Part shown: one piece after another, positions 1 through 11,035 of the stretch | Numbering within the stretch: position 1 is the first letter of the stretch | How the letters are laid out: every line of letters begins with the position of its first letter | Notes under the pieces: generated by a model | What the model was told of the DNA's origin: nothing | What the model saw: the letters and a program-made list of their open reading frames with translations, nothing else | Databases searched by the model: none | Made by a program: the position numbers and the translations under genes | Assembly: GCF_030848565.1 (NCBI RefSeq) | Contig: NZ_JAVDDV010000004.1 | Coordinates: forward strand, 244,298 to 308,297 | Direction: 5' to 3' | DNA from: Natronolimnohabitans sp. A-GB9 | GTDB taxonomy: Archaea > Halobacteriota > Halobacteria > Halobacteriales > Natrialbaceae | DNA length: 64,000 nucleotides

Positions 1-1
1 A

Positions 2-2137
<2,136 letters not shown>

Positions 2138-2301
2138 GCATTCGGGACGTAACAGAAGTCTTGTACGGCGGAGAGCGGTTCACGAATTGCGATCAATCCA
2201 CGCACAGAACTACTCGAAAACGTCCGGCCGCTCCTGTTCGACCCGCGTGTCCGGAATACTGTACCGCTGTCCCGACGCGACCGACGGGTCACCGCCTGCG
2301 C

Positions 2302-2320
2302 CTGCTGTCCGAGAGTATCA
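2302..2320. repeat. Family B repeat, right end only
   Basis: The sequence CTGCTGTCC-GAGAGTATCA matches the right terminus of the family B repeats (CTGCTGTCC-GACAGTATCA) with one mismatch. The final TCA is the complement of the TGA stop of the small zinc-protein gene at 2318-2449. No clear left half is present; a TACTGTACCGCTGTCCC stretch at about 2263-2279 resembles family A instead. Confidence 0.6.
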
Positions 2321-2449
2321 CTCCTCTCGCAGCCGGCCACACCGCTTGCATTCGAACGTCTTCATCTCGCCGTCGACTTCCCGCCAGAGAAGTTCGTAGT
2401 CGTGCGAACACGTTCGCTGTCGAACGCGGTCGAACATTTTTGCCATCAT
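2318..2449 (-). CDS. Small zinc-finger-like protein (43 aa)
   Basis: A 43-residue basic/acidic mini-protein beginning MMAKMFDRV and ending CKRCGRLREE. It carries a CSH pair near residue 19 and a CKRC knuckle near residue 35, enough to hold one zinc ion. Such very small CxxC proteins are abundant in haloarchaea and mostly uncharacterised. The start could be any of three closely spaced ATGs (2449, 2446, 2437). An AT-rich stretch upstream (2450-2560) could supply the promoter. Its stop codon is part of a family B repeat end. Function unknown; nucleic-acid or protein binding is only an inference from the zinc knuckles. Confidence 0.6.
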   Translation of the reverse strand: MMAKMFDRVRQRTCSHDYELLWREVDGEMKTFECKRCGRLREE

Positions 2450-2590
2450 TTGATGTATACTCCGTCTTGGAACCACTTATGTTTTCATTTAGTTCGGATA
2501 ATACCTCGCTTGATGGGCTAATAAGAGTAATAGTGAATGATCGATTTGGTATTCGATTAATGTACTAGTATCGAAACCGAGCCGTCGATC

Positions 2591-3598
2591 CTACGTTCCT
2601 TCCGGGAGTCGCCTCGAGATCGACCGCACCGCCTCGAGTCCCTGGACCTCGCCTTCGCGTTCGGGCAGTGTCGTGACCTCGAGATCGGGGAACGTCTCGT
2701 GGATCTCCGCCACTCGCCGTTCGTGTCGGTCGTATCGGGACTGGCAGCGCGAACAGTCCTCATCGGGATCTTCGAGGACCTGATTGACGACGAGGCGATC
2801 GACGCGGACGCCGGCCTCCTGGAGCGTTTCGACGAGCCGTTCGGACTCGGCGATGGCCATCCCCTCCGGGAGCAAGACGACCCGAAACTCCGTGCGCTCG
2901 GGATCGGAGAGGAGGTCCCGTGCGCGCTCGAGACGCGCCTGGAACGCCTCGAGGCTCTCCTCGCCCTCGTCGTCGGGGCCGCCGAACATCGACATCGGTC
3001 CGAACACCGCCGTCTTCGCGGCGTCGCCGATCCGTCGGGCCTGTCCGCGAAGCGACTCGAGCGTCTCGAGTGCGGGGCCCATCACGTCGGGCATGTCGAA
3101 CAGCCGCAGGGTGTGTCCCGTCGGCGCGGTGTCGAAAACGACGACGTCCCACTCGCCGGAGTCGACGTACTCGACCAGAAGATCGAGTGCCACCAGCTCG
3201 TCGCTGCCCGCGGGGGCACCCGACGCGAAGATCCGTTCGACTTCTTCGTCGTCGAGCCGGATACCAGCACTCCGTAGATCCGCAGCCAGCGCCTGGGCCA
3301 GTCGCTCGTACCGTTCCCGCTGGCTCTCGACGTCGATCTCGACGGCCCAGAGGCTGCCGGGCTCGTCGAGTTCGAACTCGCCCTCGTCGCTGGTCGCGAG
3401 GCGCGGGTCGTCGACCCACTCGAGTTTCCGTGGCTCCGGGCCGAGATCGGTCTCGAGAGAGTCCGACAGCGAGTGTGCGGGATCGGTCGAGACGATCAGC
3501 GTCCGCTGGCCGGCCTCGGCGAGTGCGACACCTGTCGCCGCCGCACAGGTCGTCTTGCCGACGCCGCCTTTGCCGCCGTAGAAGACACAGTCTGTCAC
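2591..3598 (-). CDS. ArsA/Get3-family ATPase
   Basis: A 335-residue P-loop ATPase of the ArsA/Get3/MinD-like SIMIBI class. It has the deviant Walker A GGKGGVGKTT at residues 8-17, a switch I-type STDPAHSLSD stretch near 37-46 and a FDTAPTGHTLR switch II near 155-165. A CSRC pair at about 280 corresponds to the zinc CxxC of Get3, which favours a Get3-like tail-anchored-protein chaperone role over arsenite export; no arsB or arsR is adjacent. The frame opens with GTG (GTGACAGAC), which sits directly before the glycine-rich loop and is the only sensible start. It is a stand-alone gene convergent with ligA. Confidence 0.88.
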   Translation of the reverse strand: MTDCVFYGGKGGVGKTTCAAATGVALAEAGQRTLIVSTDPAHSLSDSLETDLGPEPRKLEWVDDPRLATSDEGEFELDEPGSLWAVEIDVESQRERYERLAQALAADLRSAGIRLDDEEVERIFASGAPAGSDELVALDLLVEYVDSGEWDVVVFDTAPTGHTLRLFDMPDVMGPALETLESLRGQARRIGDAAKTAVFGPMSMFGGPDDEGEESLEAFQARLERARDLLSDPERTEFRVVLLPEGMAIAESERLVETLQEAGVRVDRLVVNQVLEDPDEDCSRCQSRYDRHERRVAEIHETFPDLEVTTLPEREGEVQGLEAVRSISRRLPEGT

Positions 3599-3734
3599 GG
3601 ACTCGCGTACGATCGCGGGACACCTGAAACTATGTTTCGGAGAACTGAGACTGTCTGTACCACGGACTGGATCGGTCGTGATCTGATCGAAGCGTGACGA
3701 GCCGGAATCGAACTCGAGGAAGTGAGAGTGTGGC

Positions 3735-4709
3735 TTACAGGTCGACGCGATCGAACCGCCAGAGTGCGACCGCGATCGGGACGACGATCCAGAACAGCAG
3801 GATCAGGAACGAGAACCAGTCCTGGAGGAAGAAGGGCAGTTCGCCGCCGAACATCTGCTCGTTGAGTTGGACCTGGGCCTCGATCGCGTCGGTGTTAGTG
3901 ACCAGCGACAGCCCCCTGTTGTAGGCCTCACCGGGATCTACGTTCAGGATGAAGTAGACCCAGTCCTGTAGGCGTTCGCTCTGTACCTCCTGGCCGTCGA
4001 GTTCGAAGGTGTAGGTGACGGTATCGAAAAAGAGGATCTCCCGCTGTGCGAGAAGCTCGAATGCCTGTTGGAGTGCGTTCCAGACGACGTAGAACAGGAC
4101 GAAGACGCCGACCATCGCGGCGCCGGCGATCGTCGTCGATCTGGTCAGCGACGAGAGCGCAACGGCGATGCTCGTGTACGCGACGCCGTAGACGATCGAC
4201 ATCGCGAGCAGTCCGACGTAGTCGACGACGTCGAAGCCACCGAGCAAGGCGGCGACGACGACGGCGGCGAGCGCGAAGCCGACGACCAGCGAAACCGAGA
4301 GCACTGCCGACCGGCCGAGTAACTTGCCGAGCAGGACGTCCTTGCGCGAGTGGGGCAGGGAGAGGAGAATCTTGATGCTTCCGGTCTCGCGTTCGCCGGC
4401 GATCGCTTTCCAGCCCAACACCAGCGCGATCAGCGGGATGACGAGCCGCGTGATCTCGCTCGTGAACAACACGAGCATGTCCGTCGTCGCTCCCTCTGCC
4501 GCGATGTCCTCACCGAAGTACGAGAGCGTACCCGTCACGCCGACCAGCAACACGAAGAAGAAGATACTCAGTCCCCAGAACACCCACGAGCGGACCGCGT
4601 CCTGGAAGTCCTTCTTCGCGATAGCGCGGACGCTCTCGACGTTGATCGAACTCGAGGGCGTGGTCGTCCCGCTTCCCGTGCCGGTGCCGGCCTCAGTATC
4701 GGTGCTCAT
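3735..4709 (-). CDS. ABC-2 type transporter permease
   Basis: A 324-residue polytopic membrane protein with about six hydrophobic helices: one near residue 45-65, a GWKAIAGERETGSIKILLS loop typical of NosY/ABC-2 permeases near 100-120, further spans to about 205, and a last span near 300. It follows the ATP-binding gene with an ATGA overlap (start at 4709 over the stop at 4706), so the two form a translationally coupled exporter operon. The N terminus is a Ser/Thr/Gly-rich cytoplasmic tail. Substrate cannot be read from sequence; NosFY-like or multidrug/peptide export are the usual guesses. Confidence 0.88.
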   Translation of the reverse strand: MSTDTEAGTGTGSGTTTPSSSINVESVRAIAKKDFQDAVRSWVFWGLSIFFFVLLVGVTGTLSYFGEDIAAEGATTDMLVLFTSEITRLVIPLIALVLGWKAIAGERETGSIKILLSLPHSRKDVLLGKLLGRSAVLSVSLVVGFALAAVVVAALLGGFDVVDYVGLLAMSIVYGVAYTSIAVALSSLTRSTTIAGAAMVGVFVLFYVVWNALQQAFELLAQREILFFDTVTYTFELDGQEVQSERLQDWVYFILNVDPGEAYNRGLSLVTNTDAIEAQVQLNEQMFGGELPFFLQDWFSFLILLFWIVVPIAVALWRFDRVDL

Positions 4710-5632
4710 CGCGCTTCCACCCCCGTCTCGGTGGTATATGACTGGAAGACGTCCTCGAGGGAGGCCTCCCGGGTCGAGAAGTCACGGACCTCGATCCCGC
4801 GGTCCTCGAGTTCGCCGAGCACGGCGGTCTTCGAGCCGTCGACCTGTGCCGTTATGACCGGCGGATCACCACCCTCGAGGCGGGCCTCGGTCACGTCGGG
4901 CAGCGAACGAACGGCCTCCATCGCCGCGTCGTCGATGCGGTCGACGGTGACCCGCAGCGTCGTCCCGTTCCCGACGGAGTCGCGCAGCCCGGAGACGGTG
5001 TCGATGGCGACCATCTCGCCGTCCCGGAGGATGCCGACCCGATTACAGACGGCCTCGACCTGTTCCATGATGTGACTCGAGAAGAAGACGGTCGCGCCTC
5101 GTTCGCTCTCCTCGCGGACGATTTCGCGCATCTCGCGGGCGCCGTTGGGATCGAGACCCGTCGAAGGTTCGTCCAGAATCAGTAGCTCCGGCTCGCCGAC
5201 GAGCGCCATCGCGAGCATGAGTCGCTGTTCCATCCCCTTCGAGTAGCCGCCGGCCTTCTTGTCGATGGCGTCGAGGAGGTCGACTCGCTCGAGCAGTGCT
5301 TCGGGGTCGTCGTCGGCGCCTTTCGAGTCGATGGCGAACTCGAGATGCTGGCGGGCGGTCAGGCGGTCGTAGGTCTCGACACCCTCCGGAAGGACGCCGG
5401 TCTGCGCGCGGATCTCGCGGCTATGAGTCTGGGCGTCCAGTCCGAGTACCTCGACCCGACCGCTCGTGGGCCGGATGAAGTCGAGGATGACGTTGATCGT
5501 CGTCGACTTGCCGGCACCGTTGGGACCGAGGAAGCCGAACACCTCGCCCTCTTCGACCGTAAAGGAGAGGTCCTCGAGTGCGAGGGTCTGACCGTACGAT
5601 TTGGTCAGACTATCGACTGTGATAGCTGGCAT
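4706..5632 (-). CDS. ABC transporter ATP-binding protein
   Basis: A 308-residue nucleotide-binding subunit that powers the adjacent ABC-2 permease. It has Walker A GPNGAGKST near residue 38-46, the ABC signature SKGMEQR near 135, Walker B LLILDEPSTGLDP near 155-167 and a switch histidine in FFSSHIMEQ. The C-terminal roughly 90 residues carry the DUF4162-like extension common to this ABCA/NosF-type subfamily. The ATG at 5632 (MPAITVDSLTKSYG) is chosen because the family begins here; an upstream in-frame ATG at 5692 would add 20 unrelated residues. Confidence 0.92.
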   Translation of the reverse strand: MPAITVDSLTKSYGQTLALEDLSFTVEEGEVFGFLGPNGAGKSTTINVILDFIRPTSGRVEVLGLDAQTHSREIRAQTGVLPEGVETYDRLTARQHLEFAIDSKGADDDPEALLERVDLLDAIDKKAGGYSKGMEQRLMLAMALVGEPELLILDEPSTGLDPNGAREMREIVREESERGATVFFSSHIMEQVEAVCNRVGILRDGEMVAIDTVSGLRDSVGNGTTLRVTVDRIDDAAMEAVRSLPDVTEARLEGGDPPVITAQVDGSKTAVLGELEDRGIEVRDFSTREASLEDVFQSYTTETGVEAR

Positions 5633-5724
5633 AGCTGTGTGGACACGCCGTTCGCCGATAAGAGTTGGCACTTCGCCGTGTTGATATTCCAACCAGACGC
5701 GAGGAACAAACTCGGACGGGGCGA

Positions 5725-5994
5725 TCAGATCGGGTCGTCCGGGTCGTACTGTTCGGCGGTCCGCTCGGCCTCCGTGGCGTAGCGTTTGCGGGTCTCTTCG
5801 TCAGGGACTTCCTCGAGTTCGTCCTCGGGGATCTCCGTCGCTGCGGTGACTTCCGAGCCGACCCGCAGCGACGTCGAGGAGCGCTGTCGTTGCTGGTAGC
5901 GTGTGCCGTCGCGGGTCGCGTAGACGATCGTCACGAAATCGCGGTCACCGAACTCGCGTTCGACGAGCCAGCATCGTTCCGTCGACTCACTCAT
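5725..5994 (-). CDS. Conserved haloarchaeal protein (89 aa)
   Basis: An 89-residue soluble, acidic protein starting MSESTERCWLVERE. The first half is beta-rich (DFVTIVYATRDGTRYQQRQRS) and the second is a charged helical tail with repeated Glu/Asp/Arg (EEVPDEETRKRYATEAERTA). I recognise it only as a haloarchaea-type hypothetical. It is divergent from the PH-like gene at 6097 and separated from the ABC operon by 92 bases, so it probably has its own promoter. No catalytic motif is visible. Confidence 0.7.
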   Translation of the reverse strand: MSESTERCWLVEREFGDRDFVTIVYATRDGTRYQQRQRSSTSLRVGSEVTAATEIPEDELEEVPDEETRKRYATEAERTAEQYDPDDPI

Positions 5995-6096
5995 ACCCTC
6001 CCCTTGCGTATCGACGACCGAGAATGTACCGCGTCGGTTCGCAATGCGTGGAACCGGTCGCGAGCTACTTACCCTTCGACGTCGCGTACGATACCG

Positions 6097-6744
6097 ATGC
6101 TCGGGACCTGGAGCGAGCACGTCGACGAGTTGTGCTACGACGGTGAGCGCGTCCTGCAACGCGTCGAACTCGAGGGCGCGACGATCGTCGTCACGAACGA
6201 CCGCGTGCTCGTATTTACCGAAGACGGCACGGGGTCGAACTACCGTACCGTCGAGCGGCCAAACGTCGCCCGCGTCTCCGTCGAGACCGAGGACGCGCTG
6301 GGACAGCTCGTCTGGGCTACTATCGTGTTGTTTCTCGGCGTCGGATTCCTCCTCGCGGCGGCGGCCTACGATCTCGCCGACCTCGTCGCCGGCGTCGACG
6401 TCGGAGACACGACCGGGATCACGGGCAGCGCCCTCGAGGTCGTCGAAACCCTGCTCACCGCGTTCGATCTGACCGTTCTCGTTACGGGGGTACTCTTCGT
6501 CGCACTCTCTGCCGTGTATTTCGTCCGCTACATCCGCTCGCGGACGCGTCGGCTCGTCCTCCGAGTCAGCGGCGACGACGACATCGATCTGCCCGTCACC
6601 GACGCCGACCTCGAGACCGAGCGCACGATCGCCCTCGAGGAGGCGATCGGCCCGGGTGCGTCGGGCGCGGTCGATGTCGATGCCGTCGATTCGGCGCCCG
6701 AGGCCGATACCGACGCTGACGCTGGCGCCGATGAGTCAGGCTGA
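6097..6744 (+). CDS. Membrane protein with N-terminal PH-like domain
   Basis: A 215-residue protein. Residues 1-65 look like a small PH/GRAM-like beta domain ([26 protein letters not shown]), followed by two transmembrane segments at about 70-95 and 125-150, separated by an extracellular Gly/Asp loop, then a short cytoplasmic beta segment ([17 protein letters not shown]) and an Asp/Ala-rich acidic tail. The ATG at 6097 is chosen because it begins the folded domain and lies just past the divergent promoter region shared with 5725-5994. Membrane-associated, function unknown. Confidence 0.75.
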   Translation: MLGTWSEHVDELCYDGERVLQRVELEGATIVVTNDRVLVFTEDGTGSNYRTVERPNVARVSVETEDALGQLVWATIVLFLGVGFLLAAAAYDLADLVAGVDVGDTTGITGSALEVVETLLTAFDLTVLVTGVLFVALSAVYFVRYIRSRTRRLVLRVSGDDDIDLPVTDADLETERTIALEEAIGPGASGAVDVDAVDSAPEADTDADAGADESG

Positions 6745-6770
6745 AAGCCGCTGACGTCGTAGGCCCGCCG

Positions 6771-8561
6771 ATGAACGCCGAGGCGGTTCGTGATCGAGCG
6801 AGTTCGTTGCCACGCGAGCCAGGCGTCTACCAGTTCCAGGCCGACGGCACGACCCTCTACGTCGGGAAGGCCGTCGATCTCCGGGACCGGGTTCGGTCCT
6901 ACGCCGACCCGCGGAGCGCACGGATCCGACGGATGGTCGATCGCGCCGACGAGATCGAGATCGCCGTCACCGACACCGAGACACAGGCACTCCTCCTTGA
7001 GGCGAACCTGATCAAGCGCCACCAGCCTCGCTACAACGTCCGGCTCAAGGACGACAAGTCGTATCCGATGGTCCAGTTGACGGCCCACGAGGCGCCGAGA
7101 ATCGAGATCACCCGCGATCCCGACGGCGAGGCCCAAAGCGCCTCGAGCGGGCCAACGGTCTTTGGCCCCTTCACGAACAAGGGCCAGGTCGAGGTCGTCG
7201 TGAAAGCCTTACGAGAGACGTACGGCGTCCGTGGCTGTTCGGACCACAAGTACGAAAACCGTGATCGTCCCTGTCTCGACTACGAGATGGGCCTGTGTAC
7301 CGCGCCCTGTACCCGCGAGATCGACCTCGAGAGCTACGCCGAGGACGTCACGGCCGTCGAGCGCTTCTTCGAAGGCGAGACCGGCGTGCTGGCGGATCCG
7401 TTGCGCCGAGAGATGGAGGCCGCCGCCCAAGAGCGCAACTTCGAACGTGCGGCCAACCTGCGCGATCGACTCGAGACCGTCGAGGCCTTCCACGGCGAGG
7501 GCGGCGAGGCCGTCCAGTCGGTCGGCGACGAACGAGCGGTCGACGTCCTCGGGGTCGCCATCGAGGGCGCCGACGCTACGGTCGCCCGCCTGCGCGCCGA
7601 AAACGGGAAGCTCGTGGATCGGGATCGCCACACACTCGAGGCGCCGGGTGCGAAGTCGGCCGACGCCCCCAGAAACGATGGCGACGGTGGGGGTGGCGTC
7701 CCTGCCGTGCTCGCCGCGTTCATCGTCCAGTACTACGCCGAACGGGAACTGCCCGACGCCCTGTTGTTGCCCGAGCGCCACGGGGACGACGAAGTCACAG
7801 CCTGGCTCGAGGCCGAGGGCGTCTCGGTCCGCGTCCCGGGTGCGGGCCGGGAGGCGAAACTCGTCGACCTCGCGCTGAAGAACGCCCGCCGGAACGTCGG
7901 CGGGCGCGACGAGTGTGGGATGGTGGCCGACGCCCTCGAGATCGAGTCCGCACGACGGATCGAGGGGTTCGACGTGAGCCACGCCCAGGGGAAGTCGGCG
8001 GTCGGCAGCAACGTCACCTTCGTCGATGGTAACGCCGAGACGGCCCACTACCGCCGGAAGAAACTCACCGACCAGAACGACGACTACGACAACATGCGGG
8101 CCTTGCTCGAGTGGCGTGCCAGCCGCGCCGTCGAGGGACGAGACGATCGGCCGGACCCCGATCTCCTGTTGATCGACGGCGGCGAGGGACAGCTCGAGGC
8201 CGCCCGCGACGCACTCGAGGCGGTCGGCTGGGACGTCCCCGCGGTCGCACTCGCGAAAGCCGAGGAGCGCGTAGTCACCCCTCACCGGGAGTTCTCGTGG
8301 CCGGACGACGCACCCCACCTCCACTTGCTCCAGCGGGTGCGAGACGAGGCCCACCGATTTGCCGTCCAGTACCACCAGACCGTCCGCGACGAGGTCAAGA
8401 CGGTGTTAGACGACGTCCCCGGTGTCGGTCCCGAGACGCGAAAGCGCCTGCTCGGTCGGTTTGGTAGCGTCGAGAACGTTCGGGAGGCGAGCCTCGAGGA
8501 CTTAGAGAGCGTACCCGGCGTCGGCGAGAAGACGGCCGAGACGATCAAATCGCGGCTGTAG
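6771..8561 (+). CDS. uvrC: Excinuclease ABC subunit C
   Basis: UvrC makes the two incisions in nucleotide excision repair after UvrAB finds the lesion. The 596-residue protein shows the GIY-YIG nuclease at the N terminus (GVYQF about 18-22, LYVGKA about 30-35), a four-cysteine region ([18 protein letters not shown]) near 158-185, a UVR motif near 210-230, the RNase-H-like second nuclease with [15 protein letters not shown] near 400, and tandem helix-hairpin-helix motifs at 540-596 ([21 protein letters not shown]). It follows the PH-like gene by 26 bases. uvrB lies 4.5 kb downstream on the other strand; uvrA is not in the window. Confidence 0.96.
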   Translation: MNAEAVRDRASSLPREPGVYQFQADGTTLYVGKAVDLRDRVRSYADPRSARIRRMVDRADEIEIAVTDTETQALLLEANLIKRHQPRYNVRLKDDKSYPMVQLTAHEAPRIEITRDPDGEAQSASSGPTVFGPFTNKGQVEVVVKALRETYGVRGCSDHKYENRDRPCLDYEMGLCTAPCTREIDLESYAEDVTAVERFFEGETGVLADPLRREMEAAAQERNFERAANLRDRLETVEAFHGEGGEAVQSVGDERAVDVLGVAIEGADATVARLRAENGKLVDRDRHTLEAPGAKSADAPRNDGDGGGGVPAVLAAFIVQYYAERELPDALLLPERHGDDEVTAWLEAEGVSVRVPGAGREAKLVDLALKNARRNVGGRDECGMVADALEIESARRIEGFDVSHAQGKSAVGSNVTFVDGNAETAHYRRKKLTDQNDDYDNMRALLEWRASRAVEGRDDRPDPDLLLIDGGEGQLEAARDALEAVGWDVPAVALAKAEERVVTPHREFSWPDDAPHLHLLQRVRDEAHRFAVQYHQTVRDEVKTVLDDVPGVGPETRKRLLGRFGSVENVREASLEDLESVPGVGEKTAETIKSRL

Positions 8562-8644
8562 CGAGCGGGCCCGTCTCCACCAACGGATGCTTTCGACTGC
8601 CAGTGGATCCTTTTTTGCGAACGGGAGTGTGATGACCAACGGTT

Positions 8645-9337
8645 ATGGATGGTGTGAACGATACGACCCGCAGACGGCTGCTGAAGGCGACAGGAACGGC
8701 TGGCATCGCGATGGTCCTGGCCGGCTGTCCCGACGAAGAGGAAGATGACGACGTCGACGACGAGAACGACGTCGATGATGAGAACGACGTTGACGACGAA
8801 AACGACGTCGTCGATGACGAGGAGGACGATGTCGATGACGACGAAAACGACGTCGACGACGAAAACGACGAGGAACACACGCTAACGGTCACCGTCGAGG
8901 ACGAGGACGAAGAGCCCGTCGAGGGTGCGATGGTGGGGATCGACGAAGAAGACGACGACGAGAACGACGACGAAGAGAACGACGACGAAGAGAACGACGA
9001 CGACGAGAACGACGACGACGAGAACGACGACGACGAGAACGACGACGACGAGAACGACGACGACGAGAACGACGACGACGAGAACGACGACGACGAGAAC
9101 GACGACGACGAGCCGGAGTTCCCGATGGAGGAGGAGACCGACGAGGACGGTGAAGTCGAATTCGAGAACCTCCAGGACGGCACGTACATGGTCGCCGCCG
9201 AGCACGAGGACGAACGGGTCGAGGACGAAGTCGAGATCGACGGCGACGACGAGGAAATTACGCTGACACTCGAGGAGGTGGACGAGGAGGACGACGACGA
9301 GAACGACAACGACGACGAGAACGACAACGACGACTGA
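8645..9337 (+). CDS. Lipoprotein with Asp/Glu/Asn tandem repeats inside a beta-sandwich domain
   Basis: A 230-residue exported lipoprotein. The N terminus has a Tat-type RRRLLKATG motif, a hydrophobic stretch and a lipobox LAGC, so Cys about 27 would be lipid-anchored. Residues 28-78 are Asp/Glu/Asn/Val repeats (DVDDEN). Then a carboxypeptidase-regulatory-like (CNA-B type) domain starts with LTVTVEDEDEEPVEGAMVGI, is interrupted by about ten DDDEN pentapeptides (103-157), and resumes with ETDEDGEVEFENLQDGTYMVAAEH and a final strand before another DEN tail. The repeat therefore sits in a surface loop of the fold. Its extreme acidity suits a cell-surface protein in brine, perhaps cation binding. 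Its TGA stop is followed directly by a family A-like TACGGG end. Confidence 0.8.
   Translation: MDGVNDTTRRRLLKATGTAGIAMVLAGCPDEEEDDDVDDENDVDDENDVDDENDVVDDEEDDVDDDENDVDDENDEEHTLTVTVEDEDEEPVEGAMVGIDEEDDDENDDEENDDEENDDDENDDDENDDDENDDDENDDDENDDDENDDDENDDDEPEFPMEEETDEDGEVEFENLQDGTYMVAAEHEDERVEDEVEIDGDDEEITLTLEEVDEEDDDENDNDDENDNDD
8953..9112 (+). repeat. 15-bp coding tandem repeat (GAC GAC GAC GAG AAC type)
   Basis: About ten consecutive 15-base units encoding DDDEN, the first two with GAA in place of one GAC. The later units are essentially identical at the DNA level. Because each unit is five codons, slippage changes copy number without shifting frame. Confidence 0.95.
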
Positions 9338-9396
9338 TACGGGTCGCTGTACCGAGTGACGACACGACCGCGACCCGGCTGCGGCCGTGTCGATAC

Positions 9397-9480
9397 TGAT
9401 ACGATCTGTGTACCGCTGTCCCGCCGATCGCCGATCCCGTGTTGGCGATCGGTGGGACGTGACGACAGCAGACCGTATGA
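9397..9480. repeat. Family A palindromic repeat, copy 1
   Basis: Starts TGATACGATCTG and ends GACAGCAGACCGTATGA, with the inner hairpin GCCGATCGCC ... GGCGATCGGT. A second left-end-like piece (TGATACGGGTCGCTGTACCG) sits at 9335, at the stop of the preceding gene, as if the left part were duplicated. Confidence 0.85.
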
Positions 9481-9591
9481 CGAACAGCAGTTACTTTTTT
9501 GCGCGAAACTGGCGACCAGCCGTTCCGACAGTTCTCGTAGATTGCGAACGCAGGGGAAGGATTATGCCACACCGCTCGACTATGCCTCGGT

Positions 9592-9888
9592 ATGGCAAAC
9601 GACGACGAACTCGACGATCTCCTCGAGGAACTCGACAGTCAGGGCGATCTCGAAACCTCCCAGCAGGTGTTGTCGATCCGGACCGAGAGCCGTCGCTACG
9701 ATAAACCGGTGACGATCATCGAGGGGTTCGATCTCGAGCGATCGGAGCTCGAGTCGATCGCCTCGGACCTCAAGAGTTCGGTGGGAGCGGGCGGTACGGT
9801 CGACGACGGACGGGTCGAACTGCAGGGCGACCACCGCGATCGCGTCCCGGCGTTACTTCGCGACCGCGGCTTCGAGGTTCGGGACTGA
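9592..9888 (+). CDS. SUI1/eIF1-family translation initiation factor
   Basis: A 98-residue protein of the aIF1/SUI1/YciH family, which helps select the start codon on the small ribosomal subunit. After an acidic N-terminal helix (DELDDLLEELDSQ) comes the SUI1 fold: IRTESRRYDKPVTIIEGFD, a helix (SELESIASDLKSSVG), the conserved glycine loop GAGGTVDDGRVELQGDH and the final helix RVPALLRDRGFEV. Length matches archaeal aIF1. It is preceded by an AT-containing stretch near 9490-9500 and its TGA stop is shared with the left end of a family B repeat. Confidence 0.9.
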   Translation: MANDDELDDLLEELDSQGDLETSQQVLSIRTESRRYDKPVTIIEGFDLERSELESIASDLKSSVGAGGTVDDGRVELQGDHRDRVPALLRDRGFEVRD

Positions 9889-9968
9889 TACTACCGGACA
9901 AAACGAGTCACTGATTTCGACCGAACGGATGGTCGAAAATCTGTACTGATTTTTGTCCGGTAGTATGA
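9886..9968. repeat. Family B-like palindromic repeat, short form
   Basis: Has perfect 16-bp terminal inverted repeats, ATACTACCGGACAAAA at 9888-9903 and its complement at 9951-9966, around a nested TTCGACC ... GGTCGAA hairpin. The outer ends match family B but the core differs from the other copies. The TGA at 9886-9888 is the stop of the eIF1-like gene. Confidence 0.85.
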
Positions 9969-9987
9969 TACTGCCGGACAACACGAT
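9968..9987. repeat. Family B repeat, left end only
   Basis: ATACTGCCGGACAACACGAT is a family B left terminus. It starts only two bases past the preceding short repeat and overlaps the 3' flank of the rubrerythrin-like zinc protein gene. No right half follows. Confidence 0.65.
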
Positions 9988-9997
9988 TTACGTTCGA

Positions 9998-10150
9998 CTA
10001 CGTCTCGAGTCGACTAGAATCACCTCGATTCCGCATTTTCCCGCCACACCGGGGACAGATCGGCGGGTGCGATCGCTTCGTCGTGATATACGGACAGTCT
10101 CGGCATTCGAACTGTAACTTCTCCGACCTGTGGGTATCACTGCTGGCCAT
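9998..10150 (-). CDS. Rubrerythrin-like zinc-ribbon protein (50 aa)
   Basis: A 50-residue protein starting MASSDTHRSEKLQFECRDC. The pair CRDC near residue 16-19 and CPRCGGKMRN near 32-41 form a single zinc ribbon of the type annotated in haloarchaea as rubrerythrin-like domain-containing protein. The usual family tail (CGG-MRN) is intact, so the short length is natural. It is divergent from the GNAT gene at 10304; the 150-base AT-rich gap (with AAATATTTACTA near 10184) should hold both promoters. Metal binding is inferred from the motif; cellular role unknown. Confidence 0.72.
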   Translation of the reverse strand: MASSDTHRSEKLQFECRDCPYITTKRSHPPICPRCGGKMRNRGDSSRLET

Positions 10151-10303
10151 GGGTAGTCGTCACTGCACACAGAGGTAAATATTTACTATGAGAATAGTTA
10201 CTAATAATTGTCTATCGTGCTCGTACTCCCTACTCTCGTCGAAACGATATGTCACTGCTTCCGTGGTCGAAGTCACTTTATGCCATCCCTTTCAAATACG
10301 GGT

Positions 10304-10783
10304 ATGAAAATTCGACCGGCGAAAGCCGACGATTTCGACGCCATCAGAGCCGTTGCCCGGGAGACCTGGCACGACACCTACGACGAACTCGAGGCCGACC
10401 TGATCGATCGGACGGTCGACGACTGGTATACCGACGACTCGATGCCACTGGAGGCGCCCGGAACGGTCGTCCTCGTCGTCGAACAGGAGGGTGAGATCGT
10501 CGGGTTCACCCACGCGGTCGCCCAGGGCGATACTGCCGACATCCTCCGGATGTACGTCGAACCCAGCTACCAGGGTGACGGCGTCGGCACCGACCTCCAC
10601 GAACGACTGATCGAACAACTCGAGGCCTACGACGTCGATCGCATTCGAGCGTTCGACTTCGCGTTCAACGACGCCAGTCGGCGGTTCTACGAAGGACTGG
10701 ATTTCGAACAGACCGATACCGGTGAAGTAGAGATCGACGGCGAGTTCTACGACGAAGCGGTCTATACGCTCGAACTCGAGTGA
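10304..10783 (+). CDS. GNAT-family N-acetyltransferase (copy 1)
   Basis: A 159-residue GNAT acetyltransferase using acetyl-CoA. The N-terminal MKIRPAKADDFDAIRAVARETW is a classic GNAT beta1-alpha1 start; the acetyl-CoA loop is YVEPSYQGDGVGTDLHERL (about 85-103) with the Q-x-x-G-x-G signature, followed by the FNDASRRFYEGLDFE motif B. The ATG at 10304 is preferred over an upstream ATG at 10208 that adds 32 residues with no similarity to the fold. It is closely related to the protein encoded at 11218 (shared TWHDTYDELE and GFTH segments), indicating a local duplication. Substrate unknown. Confidence 0.9.
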   Translation: MKIRPAKADDFDAIRAVARETWHDTYDELEADLIDRTVDDWYTDDSMPLEAPGTVVLVVEQEGEIVGFTHAVAQGDTADILRMYVEPSYQGDGVGTDLHERLIEQLEAYDVDRIRAFDFAFNDASRRFYEGLDFEQTDTGEVEIDGEFYDEAVYTLELE

Positions 10784-10852
10784 TCCCGGGACGCGACTGA
10801 CCGAAGGCAACGCCGAGGAGACGGGAGACGAGTGGCCCTCGTCGGAAAGTAA

Positions 10853-10885
10853 TTATGGTGGTTGTAACCATAGTTATGTTATAAC
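10853..10885 (+). promoter_or_regulatory. Operator-like palindrome before the small zinc gene
   Basis: TATGGT-N7-ACCATA (10854-10872) contains an inner GGTT-GT-AACC palindrome and is followed by an AT-rich TTATGTTATAAC just before the GTG start at 10886. The placement over the likely promoter suggests a repressor site. No regulator gene is adjacent; this is a pattern call only. Confidence 0.4.
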
Positions 10886-11035
10886 GTGCCAGATTCGTGT
10901 GTCAACTGCGGTGAGGAACTCCCGGTTCGACGGTATCACGTCCATCTGACGACGGAGCAGGCCGTCGTGCTCGAACTCTGTGAGGGGTGTCGGTACAAGT
11001 TCGTCACGGCGGACTGGGTCACGGCCGTCGTCTGA
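10886..11035 (+). CDS. Small zinc-finger protein (49 aa)
   Basis: A 49-residue protein with two CxxC knuckles: CVNCGEELPV at residues 5-14 and CEGCRYKF at about 33-40, with RRYHVH between. This is a treble-clef/zinc-ribbon-like mini protein. The start is GTG because the only nearby ATG (10877) meets TAA after two codons. It lies between the two paralogous GNAT genes, 102 bases after the first and 182 before the second, and could be regulated separately through the palindrome upstream. No known family recognised. Confidence 0.6.
   Translation: MPDSCVNCGEELPVRRYHVHLTTEQAVVLELCEGCRYKFVTADWVTAVV

Noticed and set aside
8953..9112. Tandem repeat considered as a CRISPR array
   Set aside because: Units are 15 bases, contiguous and without spacers, and they are in frame within a lipoprotein gene.
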